DNA from: Massilia sp. KIM
Lineage (GTDB): Bacteria; Pseudomonadota; Gammaproteobacteria; Burkholderiales; Burkholderiaceae_D
Assembly (NCBI RefSeq): GCF_002007115.1
Contig: NZ_MVAD01000001.1
Span: 434,001 to 498,000 of the forward strand
DNA: 64,000 nucleotides
Direction of reading: 5' to 3'
This document shows, in pieces, positions 1 through 8,796 of the stretch. A model generated the notes under the pieces. It was not told the DNA's origin. It saw only the letters and a program-made list of their open reading frames with translations, and made no database searches. The position numbers and the translations under genes are program-made. Within the stretch, counting starts at the first letter, position 1, and each line of letters starts with the position of its first letter.

Positions 1-127
1 CGTACTGACCATTCTCCAGGTCCGGTGGCGCAGTTAGGGTGAACCGTTCCGGCATACGTTCCAGCGGATCGCGATCTTCGCGGCCGATAAGGATGCCTTG
101 CTCGTTAAGGAGGTAGATAGTGAGCAT
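1..127 (-). CDS. Phage tail-region protein, N-terminal 42 residues only
   Basis: The minus-strand frame opens with ATG at 127 and runs off the window. The visible protein begins MLTIYLLNEQGILIGRED and shows no recognisable domain in 42 residues. A GAGGA ribosome-binding site sits a few bases upstream of the ATG, and the start is only 9 bases from the stop of the fibre gene at 136, so it is the next gene of the tail operon. In related phages small fibre-assembly or fibre-tip proteins follow the fibre gene, but the fragment is too short to assign. Confidence 0.6.
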   Translation of the reverse strand, partial: MLTIYLLNEQGILIGREDRDPLERMPERFTLTAPPDLENGQY

Positions 128-135
128 TTTTTTCC

Positions 136-1749
136 TCAAGTCTTGACGTAGCCGAGCAGGCCAGATCCGTCGACTGTCTGAACCGGCAGTTTAAACAAGG
201 TATTGGTGTCGTATTCGACGCGATAGGAAACCACGTAGGGCGCAGCCTGGATGCCCACGGCCAAGGTCAAACTGTCAGCGCTGAATGCGACGCTGTAGGC
301 ATTGCCGAGTGCAGGGGTCGGGCTTGGAACGGCCGTGAAAGCGTCACCGTTGCGCCGATACAGTAGCAGGCCGCCGACAGTAGCTGTCGAGTTGCAGGTA
401 GCAGCCAAGAATTCGCCATTCGGACTGAAGGCCACACTCCAGAGTTGCGCCAGTCCACTTGGCGTGACGGGGTTCCCATTCACACGCGAGAACGAGTCTC
501 CGTTGCGCTTGTAGACGAGCAAGCCCGAGTCTGCAGCCAGGGCGAGATAGTTCCCGTCGTAGCTGAATGCGACACCACGCAAATTATTCGTTGGGAGAAC
601 ATCAGGGTTTGCGAGCAGTGTGAAGACGTTGCCGGCGCGCTTATAGATGAAAATGAAAGGCGCCACCGTAGTCCCGACAGCGAGGTAAGTTCCATCGGGG
701 CTAAATGCCACGGACAAACCATTCATTCCGGATGGCGGCAAGCCGGCAGGGTCGGAGAGCTTGGTGAAGGTGTCGCCACTGCGGCTGTACAGAGCGAGCC
801 GCCCAGCCAGGTTGTGCAATGCCACGGCGAGGTAGGATGCATTTGGGCTGAACGCTACCGCATTCGCCCCATTGCTCGGCTGTGTCGGGTCAGCCAACTG
901 ATTGTAGGCATCGCCACTCTTCTTGTGAATCTTGAGGTACGGCGATGCGGAGCTTGCGGTCGCAAGGTAGGCCCCGTCAGGGCTAAACGCAACGGCATTC
1001 ACCGCCGGCGCGTTGCTGACTACGCTGCCGGATGTGAACTGCTCGCTCGCGGTCCGCTTGTACAGTCGCAGACTGGCCGACGGTGCTGTGGGCAATCCAA
1101 GCGCAAGATACAGGCTATCCGGACTGATGGCGACGCCGGTGACCGAATAGCTCGGTGGGCTGCTCGGGTCCACCATTTTGCTCGTCGGGTATTGAATTGG
1201 CAGCAGCGCCGCCAACGCGGTGTAGCTCGTCCGGAGGTAAAGCCCGCCATCCATCGGTAGCCAATCCGGCGTTGTATAGTCCTTGCGCGCGGTGACCACC
1301 ACGTCCCCAGTCGTGAACTCCTTCATGTTCACCACCCCGGTGCGGCCGTTAATGCTGATGACTGGACCGCCAGCGACGCTCGCGAGCGCCTGGTTGACCG
1401 CCTGTTTTGCCTGCTGCGCGGTCGTAGCGCTTTGCGCTGCCTCGGTCGCGCTTTGCGCCGCAGCATTCTTGCTTGTCAGGGCGCTCGCCGCGTGGCCAGC
1501 GGCGTCCTGGGTAGAAGCGGCCGCCGCCACCGCCACCGCCGCCGAGTCGCTCGCAAGGGCCGCTTTCGCTGCCGCCTCGAGCGCGTTCAGATACGCACTG
1601 CCAGCCACAGCGACGATCTCGCCGTTGAACTTCGTAGCCATGTGCGTACCGAAAAGGTACGCCTTGTTGTTGTAGGAGCCGTCCGCCCGATCGGACAAAG
1701 CCGGGAACGGCGGGATAGCAGTGGTTGGTGGAACAGGTGTAATTGCCAT
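136..1749 (-). CDS. Tail fibre-like protein with a seven-bladed beta-propeller
   Basis: This 537-residue protein is probably a distal tail or host-contact protein. Residues of about 49-125 are Ala/Gln/Ser-rich and low in complexity, like the trimeric coiled stalk of many fibres. Residues of about 205-525 hold seven repeats of roughly 50 residues, each with a core like VAFSPDGAYLATA followed by a strand such as IYKRAGN and a variable loop (cores SPDS, SPDG, SPNA, SPDG, SYDG, SPNG, SADS). That is the pattern of a WD40/YVTN-type propeller. The start ATG overlaps the stop of the preceding minor tail gene. The propeller is clear; its role in receptor binding is inferred from position. Confidence 0.75.
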   Translation of the reverse strand: MAITPVPPTTAIPPFPALSDRADGSYNNKAYLFGTHMATKFNGEIVAVAGSAYLNALEAAAKAALASDSAAVAVAAAASTQDAAGHAASALTSKNAAAQSATEAAQSATTAQQAKQAVNQALASVAGGPVISINGRTGVVNMKEFTTGDVVVTARKDYTTPDWLPMDGGLYLRTSYTALAALLPIQYPTSKMVDPSSPPSYSVTGVAISPDSLYLALGLPTAPSASLRLYKRTASEQFTSGSVVSNAPAVNAVAFSPDGAYLATASSASPYLKIHKKSGDAYNQLADPTQPSNGANAVAFSPNASYLAVALHNLAGRLALYSRSGDTFTKLSDPAGLPPSGMNGLSVAFSPDGTYLAVGTTVAPFIFIYKRAGNVFTLLANPDVLPTNNLRGVAFSYDGNYLALAADSGLLVYKRNGDSFSRVNGNPVTPSGLAQLWSVAFSPNGEFLAATCNSTATVGGLLLYRRNGDAFTAVPSPTPALGNAYSVAFSADSLTLAVGIQAAPYVVSYRVEYDTNTLFKLPVQTVDGSGLLGYVKT

Positions 1750-2684
1750 CAGATATTGCCTTCGACTTTAAGGTTCAGTGAGGCTGCGCCGTGGGAGTCA
1801 GCTCGGATGCTCCCGGTGACAAAGCCGAGTGTGTTGAGGTACCCATAATTGGGGAGATTCACCGCTTCGAACGGCACCGCGATATCGATGATTTCACCGA
1901 GAATCGCGTCGGCGTTCATCGCCTGATCAGCCGGGAGCGCGATGGTGCAGCTAACCTCCCGGCTGCTCGCACGCCTCACGATCTTGTAGGTTCCATCGGC
2001 GTTGTACTGACGAAGCGTGTAGCTCTTCCTGGTCGACTGTGCGCCGTACTCGGTGCCGCCGATCTGGCCAGTTCCGATAAAGTGTCGCCAGTCGCCCAAC
2101 TTGATCGTGCCGATAGCGACCCGCGCACCAGGCGCCGCAGAGATCGTGATACTCACCTGGGCGTTTGGCGCGAGCGGGATGTCGTCGAACGAAAGCTGAT
2201 CGATGGGCAGCAGGTTGGAAAAGAGCAGCTCATAGAAGCCAACAGCCTGGCTGTACAAATCACCCGACCATTCGCGGACGACAGTTCCACCTGGTGCGTC
2301 GCGCACGATGACGCTGTAGCTCGAGCCTTCCATGCCGTAGATCTTGATGCCGTTGAGGAATCCTGGCTCGATCACATAGGTTAGCGACGTGGTGCCGATG
2401 ACCTTGGTATTCGAGTAATCGTCGAATGGAGCCATCCTGTTGGTAGGGCCTTCGCGGTACCAGTAGGTCACGTCGACGTCTGGTGTGGTTGGGCGGCCGG
2501 TATGAGCCAGTTTGCAACCCCACACCGAACCCTTGTAGGTGCGGCGGTCATTGACGGCGTAGTTCGTGTTAGCGGTCCACGCCACTTCGCCATTTGCCGT
2601 ATCCGGTTCTGGGATGGTCGTCCCAACCTTGAGCATATTCGCCGTGACACTGATCGGCACCATCACCCTGGCGGTGGTCGTCAT
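1749..2684 (-). CDS. Putative phage minor/distal tail protein
   Basis: This 311-residue protein lies directly after the tape measure, with its ATG overlapping that gene's stop. In siphophages this place is taken by distal tail or hub proteins. Residues of about 36-75 (WTANTNYAVNDRRTYKGSVW) resemble a small carbohydrate-binding module, and the rest looks beta-rich with a well-spread hydrophobic pattern. I recognise no catalytic motif. Family assignment is not possible by eye, so the structural role rests on synteny. Confidence 0.6.
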   Translation of the reverse strand: MTTTARVMVPISVTANMLKVGTTIPEPDTANGEVAWTANTNYAVNDRRTYKGSVWGCKLAHTGRPTTPDVDVTYWYREGPTNRMAPFDDYSNTKVIGTTSLTYVIEPGFLNGIKIYGMEGSSYSVIVRDAPGGTVVREWSGDLYSQAVGFYELLFSNLLPIDQLSFDDIPLAPNAQVSITISAAPGARVAIGTIKLGDWRHFIGTGQIGGTEYGAQSTRKSYTLRQYNADGTYKIVRRASSREVSCTIALPADQAMNADAILGEIIDIAVPFEAVNLPNYGYLNTLGFVTGSIRADSHGAASLNLKVEGNI

Positions 2685-5600
2685 GCAGTTTCCTTCACCT
2701 GTACGATGTTGATCACCTCAGCCCTGAATGCGTTTCCGCCTTCAGTGACGTTGTCGAACTGGCCGGCGAGTTGCTCGACATGTCCCTCCGATCGCTCGTT
2801 GGAGTTAGCTGACCTTTCCGCTGCTTCCCGCAACCGAGCGACTTCGCCACGCAGCGCAGTGACCTCGGCCACGAGCGCGGCGTTCGCCTCTGGAGGATTG
2901 CGCAGCGCGTCGATCAGCGAGCGCGTGCTATGGATGCGCGACGGACCGGTTGCTTCCAGCTCGACTGAGTCCTCACCTACCATCCGAATGCCGCCATCGT
3001 GCGATCCGCCGTTGACGAACGCCGGGATACGTTTGGCCTTGCCCTCGCTGCTGTTCGCCAGCTCCTTTTCGATGTCCGCATACGACATTCCGCTGCTGGC
3101 CGCCTTGAGCCAAAACTGCAGGCCGGCAGCGTCAGCCTCTCGACCAAGCGTGCTCTTGTACAATTTCTTCAGCTTGGCTTCTGGCGAGTTCGCGATCGCA
3201 CTTGCGATATCGGTGACCGAGGTGCCGCTCTCTGCCTGCTCTTGCCAGTACTTGAGCCCTGCAGCGTCCGGTGCGCGCCCCAGCGAGGCCTGGTACGCCG
3301 CAGCGATGCCGGAGGTCGCGTTGACGACCGGGTTCGCCATCGCTCCTTGGACGGCCTGGCCGAGGGCGGTGAGCGCCTGGGCAACCGATAGCACTGAGGT
3401 GTCGATGCCCTTGAGCGCGTCGATCTGCTGCTGCGCGGCCTGCAACATCGAATCGAGCTTCTTGGACTCGTCCTCCAGCGCCTTGAGCGAGCGCTCCTCG
3501 ATCGTCAGCGTCGCATCGGTGGCATCTGCCAGGGCGGCAATGTCACCCTGAGTACGGTAATAGTCCCTGAGGTAGTCTTTTTGGGTAGCGTAGAGGGCCG
3601 AGGCGTCCTGCCCGACGACCGAAAGTGCGTTACGCAGCTTATCTGCGTCCGGGAGGGGCCCGCCGGCCTTCGCAATCGCAAGCGCCGCTTTGATCTGAGC
3701 CTGCGCCTCCTGCCGGCTCTCGAGCGCCTGGCCAGGTGCGGTCGCGCTCTCCAGCGCGCTTCGCAGCGCTGAGGACAAAGCCTTATGCTTCGAGATCGAT
3801 TCCTGCTGAATCGCGATGCGGTCCTGAATCAATGCCTTCTCGCGCCCCACGGCAGCCTGGAGCACATTGAAGGCCTGGTCGACATCACCGAGAAGGCGCG
3901 ACGCTTGTTCCTTCTGCTGCTGCAGCTCTTCCTTGAGCTTGTCGACGGCCGCCGCCGCGTCGTTCGCCGCTGGATAGACCTGGGCAAACGCTTCGGCTAT
4001 CTTCATCAGCTCAGCGTAAGTCTTAACACCCTTGTCGTTCGTCAGGTCGAGTCCGAGCACGAGCGACTTGAACTGGTCTCGGGTGACGACGCCGGCGTAG
4101 CCCAGCTCGGACATCTTCTCCGTGACCATGGCCAGGACAGGCGCATTACGTTCGGCTTCCGACAGGAAGTTCTGCTGGAAGAACCCGGCATTACGAGCGA
4201 ACGCTTCGACACCGCCGGACAGCTCGAGGAGGCGCTCGCGCGCGGCGAGCGACGCGACGCCGACGGAGCCGAACCTCATCCCGATCGAGGTCAGGACCGT
4301 ATCGATGGTCGCGTAGTCGACGGCCAGGCGCTGTAGGGTCGAGCTGGCCAGCTCGCCCTCCTTCTGGAAGTCCTTCAGCGAGGGCAGCAGCTCGACGGCG
4401 ATGTTGTTGCCGACGCCGATGAAAAAGTCGGCCACGGCCTTTTTGTTCGCCTCATCATCCTTGCCGAGGGCGATGGACATGCTCTGCGTGCGCGTCTTGA
4501 TCGCGTCCGCGTTAATGCCCAGCACCGTGGCAAATTCGATCGAGGAGGCTTTGATCGCGTCGTAGCCTTGGGTGTACAGCTTCGCGGTTTCGGCATCAAT
4601 CGCGGGCGTGTCGACGCCCCGCTTGGTGCTGCGGAAGAGGCCGCCTTTCTTCACCCAGGCCGAATCCAACGTCCCGGAGAAGCCACCATCAGCGCCAAAA
4701 TTCCCGTTAATGGTGGTGCTCGTGATCTCCTTGGCCTTGCGCCCGAACAGGCGGTTCACGGCTCCACCGAGGAAACCACCGAGCGCGGCGCCAACCGGAC
4801 CACCGAGGAGAGCGCCGATCGCGGTGCCGACGTTGACTGAAGTGTTTCCGGAGCCGCCTAGGGCGGAGTATCCGCCTGAGATCAGTCGCCCGCCGTACAC
4901 GCCGACAGCCGCGCCGCCGAGGTAGCTCGCGGCTGTCCCGGCAGCCTGCGCAAACGGTGTGACCGCCTGGCCGGATGCGGTCGATAAGCCCGACGCGGCC
5001 GATGGGTAGTAGCCGGCCGAACTCATCACGCTCTGCACGCCACTGGCCACCGCGTCGCCGAGGCCGGCGAAGCCGGTGGTGATCGCCGAGTAGGCATTCT
5101 TCGCGGCCGAGACCATTCCTACGATGCTCGACAACCCGGATCCGCCCGATGCGCCTGCAGCTTGCGCGACGCTCCCGATCGCGCTGCCACCGCTGATGGA
5201 CGCCCCGATGTTGAAAATCCACTGCTTGACGGTCATCTGGTACAACAGTTCCAGAAGGCCATTCTTCAAGGTATCGCGCAGCCGATCGAAGGCGGACTTG
5301 CCCGAGTCGAAGATGCTGATGAAGGTATCGTGCGCTGTCTGTTCGATCGAACCCCACAGCTTGCGTTCGGCGTCCAGGCGCGGCTTGGCCGCCTGGTTGG
5401 CGTACCAGATGTCAAACTGCTCCTTGAGCGCGCGTTGGGCTTCAGTACCCTCCTGGGCCAGTGCAATGCGCTCGCGCCATACGCTGGCCTCGATCTCGAG
5501 CAGCGCAGCAGCACGAGTTCGCTCGTCGGCGATCGACTCCGCGGCGAAGCGCCTGTTCTGCTGGCGCAGTTCCTCGGCCGCAGCGAGCGCCTGCCGCTGG

Positions 5601-7885
5601 CCCATGATCGCGGCGATGTCCGCCTTCCTGGCCTCGGCCTGACGCTTGATGCCCTCAACCTCAGCCGCGCTGAGGGTCTTTCCTTGCTTCTGCAGGTTGG
5701 CCAGGAACTGACGCAGCTCGACGTCGACCTTGAGCTGCTCATTGGCGATGCGGCGCGCTTCACCGCTCACGCCCATCAGGCTAACTTCGTCCTGCAGCGC
5801 GGCGCGCTCGGCGGCGCTGTTGCTTGCCCAGGCGTTCGCCTGCTCTTTCAGCGCTTGCGCGGTGGCGTAGGCCGACTCGGCCAGCTGGTTGTCGGCCGAC
5901 TGGATGATCGCGCGACGCTCCTCTTCCAGCACCTTGACCTGGGCGAGATACTTCGCGCGCTCCTGGACGTCGCCAGAGCCGCCGGCAATCTTTCCACGCT
6001 TATTGACACTCTCGATCTCGCGTTGCAGATCCTGGAGCTGCAGGTCGCGTTTCTGGGTGATGAACTGGGCCTCGGTGACGAGCTGCCGCTTGTGGCGGCT
6101 CTCCAGTTCGGCCAGGCTTTGCGCGGTCTGCTCCTTCTCGAGGGCGCGCTGCGCCTCGACCGCCTGGATGCCCAGGTTGTTTGTCTCAGCGTACTGCTTG
6201 CGGATCGCGGCCAGGCGCTGGTTGATCTGTTCCTGAGGAATCCCGGCCGCGTCACCCTCGTTCTGGGTTTTGGTCAGCGCGCGATCGCGCTGCTGGGCCT
6301 TGGTGAGGTATTTGTCCTCGTCGGCCGACCATTTTTTCCTGGCGGCGTCCCGTTCCGCCTCCTGCTTGCGCTTCGCCGCAGCATCACTTTCCGCTTGAGC
6401 GCGTGCGCGCACGCCATCGATCTGACGCTGGTTCAGGTCGAGCATGGCCTGCACGGAGTCGATCTCCCGCGACAGGTTTTGACGGCGCGCCCGCGCCATA
6501 CGCTCCTCAAGCCGGCCGCGCTCCTCGAGAAGCGTACCGATCTTCTGCTGGTTGCCTTCCTCTCGCCCCATGGCGAAGTCGATCGCCGCGTCGACGGCGC
6601 CCGAGGCCGCCTTCTTGATTCGCAGCCAGCCACGCTCCCAGTCGGTCAAACTGTCCAGAACCTTCTGCCGCTGCTCGAGAACACCCTTGGCGTACGCCTC
6701 TTGCGCAACCTGGGCGGCTTCGGTCATGCGCCCCTGGTCCTGCAGCGCCTTGACCTGCTCGTACGTCGAGGCAGTGATGAAATGGTACTTCTCGTCGATC
6801 TTGTCCAGGGCGGACAGCGGGGACTTGCCAAGGCTGGCGAACTCCTCGGCCGTATCGGCGACGCTACGCCCGAGGACACGCTGGGCCTCGACGGCAACGG
6901 TGCCGAACTCGCGCAGGTTTGCCATCGAGACCTGGGCGGTCGCGGCCAGCTCGGTGATGGCCATAGCAGCCTCGCGCTGCGAGCCTGCCACCTTGCCGAT
7001 CTGGTCGGCGACGTCTGCCATCTGCGACACCGTCGCGCCGGCGACGTTGTTGGTCAGGGCGAGTGCCCGAGCGTAGCCCTGGGCCTCCGCTTCCCCGGCA
7101 TGGTACGCCAGTGTCAAAGCGGCCGCAGCGGCGGCGGCGAGCATCCAGGGGCGGTAGAGTCCCCGGATCGTCTCACCTAACGCCCGCGCTGCGGCGCCGG
7201 CGCTGCCGAAACTGTCACGCAGCTGGCCACCCTGCTGCAGGAACACGGTGAGGGGCGACTGGCCACCCTGCAGCGAGGTGACAATGTCTGTCAGCTGGGC
7301 AGGCACCTGGCGCATCGCGTTGTTGAGCTGGGCCTGGCTCATGCCGAGTTGCTGGGTCGCCTGGTTGGTACCACGCAGGGACTGCTGCACGGCCTGATGG
7401 CCGCCGGCGATGCCCGCCAGTTGGGAACCTTGGGCGGCCAGCGTACTGCCCAGAGTAGTCTGGGCGCCCTGCAGGCCGCTCACCTCGCGCCGCTGGCGAG
7501 CCTGCGCCTGGCTGACCTGGTCGAGGGCTGCGCGCTGGCCACCGATCGTGCTGGTCAGGCGCTCCTGGGCCGCCTGTAGGCCGGCGGAACTGCCGGTTTG
7601 CTGGCTCTGCGCCTGTGCGGCCTCACGCGCCGCCTGGCTGAGCCGCTGCTCGACCTCGGCCAGTTGCCCGATCGCGCCGGCCGCCGTACGGCTAGCCGAG
7701 GCTGCGTCGTCCATTGCTGAGGTGTTGGCGGCCTGGCTCTGCTGGGCGCCCTGGAGCGCATCGGCGACCCGATTGGCGGCGCCGGTCAGGCGCTCATTGG
7801 CCTGGCTAACCTGGTTGATCGCATCCGCCGCCGCCCGATTGCCGTTGACGTTGATACGGATGCCATACTCGACCTGGTTGCTCAT
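2681..7885 (-). CDS. Tail tape measure protein with C-terminal DUF4214 repeats
   Basis: At 1,734 residues this is the longest phage gene and sets tail length. The N-terminal third is Gln/Ala-rich coiled coil, and around residues 190-240 it carries the VPAQLTDIVTSLQGGQSPL segment typical of TMP_2-family tape measures. A short hydrophobic stretch lies near 245-262, and a Gly/Ala-rich hydrophobic region spans about 870-1070. Near residues 1525-1610 are two tandem copies of a DUF4214-like unit (SLGRAPDAAGLKYW and STLGREADAAGLQFW). The start has an AAGGAAC ribosome-binding site, and the gene follows the frameshifted tail chaperone as in lambda-like tails. The DUF4214 pair is an unusual appendage for a tape measure. 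Confidence 0.92.
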   Translation of the reverse strand: MSNQVEYGIRINVNGNRAAADAINQVSQANERLTGAANRVADALQGAQQSQAANTSAMDDAASASRTAAGAIGQLAEVEQRLSQAAREAAQAQSQQTGSSAGLQAAQERLTSTIGGQRAALDQVSQAQARQRREVSGLQGAQTTLGSTLAAQGSQLAGIAGGHQAVQQSLRGTNQATQQLGMSQAQLNNAMRQVPAQLTDIVTSLQGGQSPLTVFLQQGGQLRDSFGSAGAAARALGETIRGLYRPWMLAAAAAAALTLAYHAGEAEAQGYARALALTNNVAGATVSQMADVADQIGKVAGSQREAAMAITELAATAQVSMANLREFGTVAVEAQRVLGRSVADTAEEFASLGKSPLSALDKIDEKYHFITASTYEQVKALQDQGRMTEAAQVAQEAYAKGVLEQRQKVLDSLTDWERGWLRIKKAASGAVDAAIDFAMGREEGNQQKIGTLLEERGRLEERMARARRQNLSREIDSVQAMLDLNQRQIDGVRARAQAESDAAAKRKQEAERDAARKKWSADEDKYLTKAQQRDRALTKTQNEGDAAGIPQEQINQRLAAIRKQYAETNNLGIQAVEAQRALEKEQTAQSLAELESRHKRQLVTEAQFITQKRDLQLQDLQREIESVNKRGKIAGGSGDVQERAKYLAQVKVLEEERRAIIQSADNQLAESAYATAQALKEQANAWASNSAAERAALQDEVSLMGVSGEARRIANEQLKVDVELRQFLANLQKQGKTLSAAEVEGIKRQAEARKADIAAIMGQRQALAAAEELRQQNRRFAAESIADERTRAAALLEIEASVWRERIALAQEGTEAQRALKEQFDIWYANQAAKPRLDAERKLWGSIEQTAHDTFISIFDSGKSAFDRLRDTLKNGLLELLYQMTVKQWIFNIGASISGGSAIGSVAQAAGASGGSGLSSIVGMVSAAKNAYSAITTGFAGLGDAVASGVQSVMSSAGYYPSAASGLSTASGQAVTPFAQAAGTAASYLGGAAVGVYGGRLISGGYSALGGSGNTSVNVGTAIGALLGGPVGAALGGFLGGAVNRLFGRKAKEITSTTINGNFGADGGFSGTLDSAWVKKGGLFRSTKRGVDTPAIDAETAKLYTQGYDAIKASSIEFATVLGINADAIKTRTQSMSIALGKDDEANKKAVADFFIGVGNNIAVELLPSLKDFQKEGELASSTLQRLAVDYATIDTVLTSIGMRFGSVGVASLAARERLLELSGGVEAFARNAGFFQQNFLSEAERNAPVLAMVTEKMSELGYAGVVTRDQFKSLVLGLDLTNDKGVKTYAELMKIAEAFAQVYPAANDAAAAVDKLKEELQQQKEQASRLLGDVDQAFNVLQAAVGREKALIQDRIAIQQESISKHKALSSALRSALESATAPGQALESRQEAQAQIKAALAIAKAGGPLPDADKLRNALSVVGQDASALYATQKDYLRDYYRTQGDIAALADATDATLTIEERSLKALEDESKKLDSMLQAAQQQIDALKGIDTSVLSVAQALTALGQAVQGAMANPVVNATSGIAAAYQASLGRAPDAAGLKYWQEQAESGTSVTDIASAIANSPEAKLKKLYKSTLGREADAAGLQFWLKAASSGMSYADIEKELANSSEGKAKRIPAFVNGGSHDGGIRMVGEDSVELEATGPSRIHSTRSLIDALRNPPEANAALVAEVTALRGEVARLREAAERSANSNERSEGHVEQLAGQFDNVTEGGNAFRAEVINIVQVKETA

Positions 7886-7905
7886 GCGATTTACAGTTCC
7901 TTAGC

Positions 7906-8367
7906 TTATTGGCGCCGCGCGGCGGCAGCTTGTCGTTCGCGCTCGCGCTGCTTTTCCTTGCGTCGCGCGACGACCGCTTCGTTGAAACCGGTCAGTGCTG
8001 CGTCTTCCATCGCCTCGATGTCGGCGATGATCCCCGGCCAGTCCTTCTTCTTGACTCCCTGGGAGGTGCGCAGCATGCCTTCGATGTTGGGGTAAGGGAT
8101 GCCGGTCATGATCAGCTCGTTGTCCGGCATGGCGACGAAGTTCCACTTGTTCTGCAGCCGGCGGAACATTTGCCAGATCGGCAAGTTGTCGGCCCAGATC
8201 ACGTAGACGTCTTCGTCGATGTCGGCCTCTCGAGGCGCGTCCGCGATTTCGTCTTCGATGCCGAGAAGCGCTAGCTCCTCGGCCACCTCGGCGGGGATGG
8301 CGCGGCGAGAGACCTTGGGGGTGGCGCCGCCGATCCACCGGCCCCACAGCTCTGCGGCGCCTTCTAG
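7906..8367 (-). CDS. Tail assembly chaperone frameshift extension (GT-like, DUF1799-like)
   Basis: This frame is open from within the end of the upstream chaperone gene, with no stop between the slippery site and 7906. A -1 slip at 8367-8373 would add 153 residues to the 121-residue chaperone and give a 274-residue fusion. The sequence resembles DUF1799 phage proteins (WADNLPIWQMFRRLQNKWNF) and ends in a Lys/Arg/Gln-rich tail. A GTG at 8286 could in principle start it alone, but no good ribosome-binding site is evident there. Its position just before the tape measure matches lambda G/GT. Confidence 0.8.
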   Translation of the reverse strand, partial: LEGAAELWGRWIGGATPKVSRRAIPAEVAEELALLGIEDEIADAPREADIDEDVYVIWADNLPIWQMFRRLQNKWNFVAMPDNELIMTGIPYPNIEGMLRTSQGVKKKDWPGIIADIEAMEDAALTGFNEAVVARRKEKQRERERQAAAARRQ

Positions 8368-8729
8368 TTTTTTCGTTTGGCCGTCTTCATCGAGTCGAAG
8401 AACGAGACCACCAGGACGGCGCGGGTCGGGCTGATGTTCTTGACGATGGCGAGGTTTTGCTCGTTGAACTCCAGGGGCTCGCCGTCCTTGTCCAGCACAT
8501 CGGCCCAGCCGACCATCACCCGGTCCAGCACCTCGTCATCGGTCAGCGGCTCTTCACCTTCGTTGAGCTTTTCGGGGTTCAGGCGGCGGTACAGGTCGTC
8601 CAGCTCCTCCTGGGGCAGGCGCTTAAATTGCGCCTTGAACTTGTATTCGGTGCCGGTGCCGTCACCATTGGGCACCAGAACCTTGATCGGGGTAAAGTAG
8701 GTCTGATTGACTGCGCTGATTTGGAACAT
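8364..8729 (-). CDS. Tail assembly chaperone (G-like)
   Basis: This 121-residue protein lies between the tail tube and tape measure genes, the usual place of the tail assembly chaperone. It is short and charged, and ends in KTAKRKN, where the last codons form the slippery sequence A AAA AAC in the correct phase before a TAG stop. The unshifted product would be the abundant chaperone, and the shifted product adds the downstream domain that contacts the tape measure. The role is inferred from synteny and from the frameshift arrangement. Confidence 0.8.
   Translation of the reverse strand: MFQISAVNQTYFTPIKVLVPNGDGTGTEYKFKAQFKRLPQEELDDLYRRLNPEKLNEGEEPLTDDEVLDRVMVGWADVLDKDGEPLEFNEQNLAIVKNISPTRAVLVVSFFDSMKTAKRKN
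8367..8373 (-). promoter_or_regulatory. Programmed -1 ribosomal frameshift slippery site (A AAA AAC)
   Basis: On the minus strand the zero-frame codons read CGA AAA AAC TAG, so the heptamer A AAA AAC is in canonical phase one codon before the stop. After a -1 slip, reading continues with CTA GAA GGC into the open frame that ends at 7906. I did not identify a firm downstream pseudoknot, though the following 40 bases are GC-rich. Confidence 0.8.
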
Positions 8730-8796
8730 GGGATACCTCGAAGTGTTGCGGTTTAATTGGCCCCTTGCGGGGCGGATCGGTTACGGGACGCGAGGC

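Noticed and set aside
5162..7180. Long plus-strand open frame inside the tape measure gene
   Set aside because: It is the reverse-strand shadow of a GC-rich coding gene. Its product is Leu/Arg-rich with no domain and it has no operon context.
7901..8347. 148-residue frame overlapping the chaperone extension
   Set aside because: It is an alternative frame rich in Arg/His/Gly. The competing frame reads as a DUF1799-like domain and joins the chaperone by a -1 shift.
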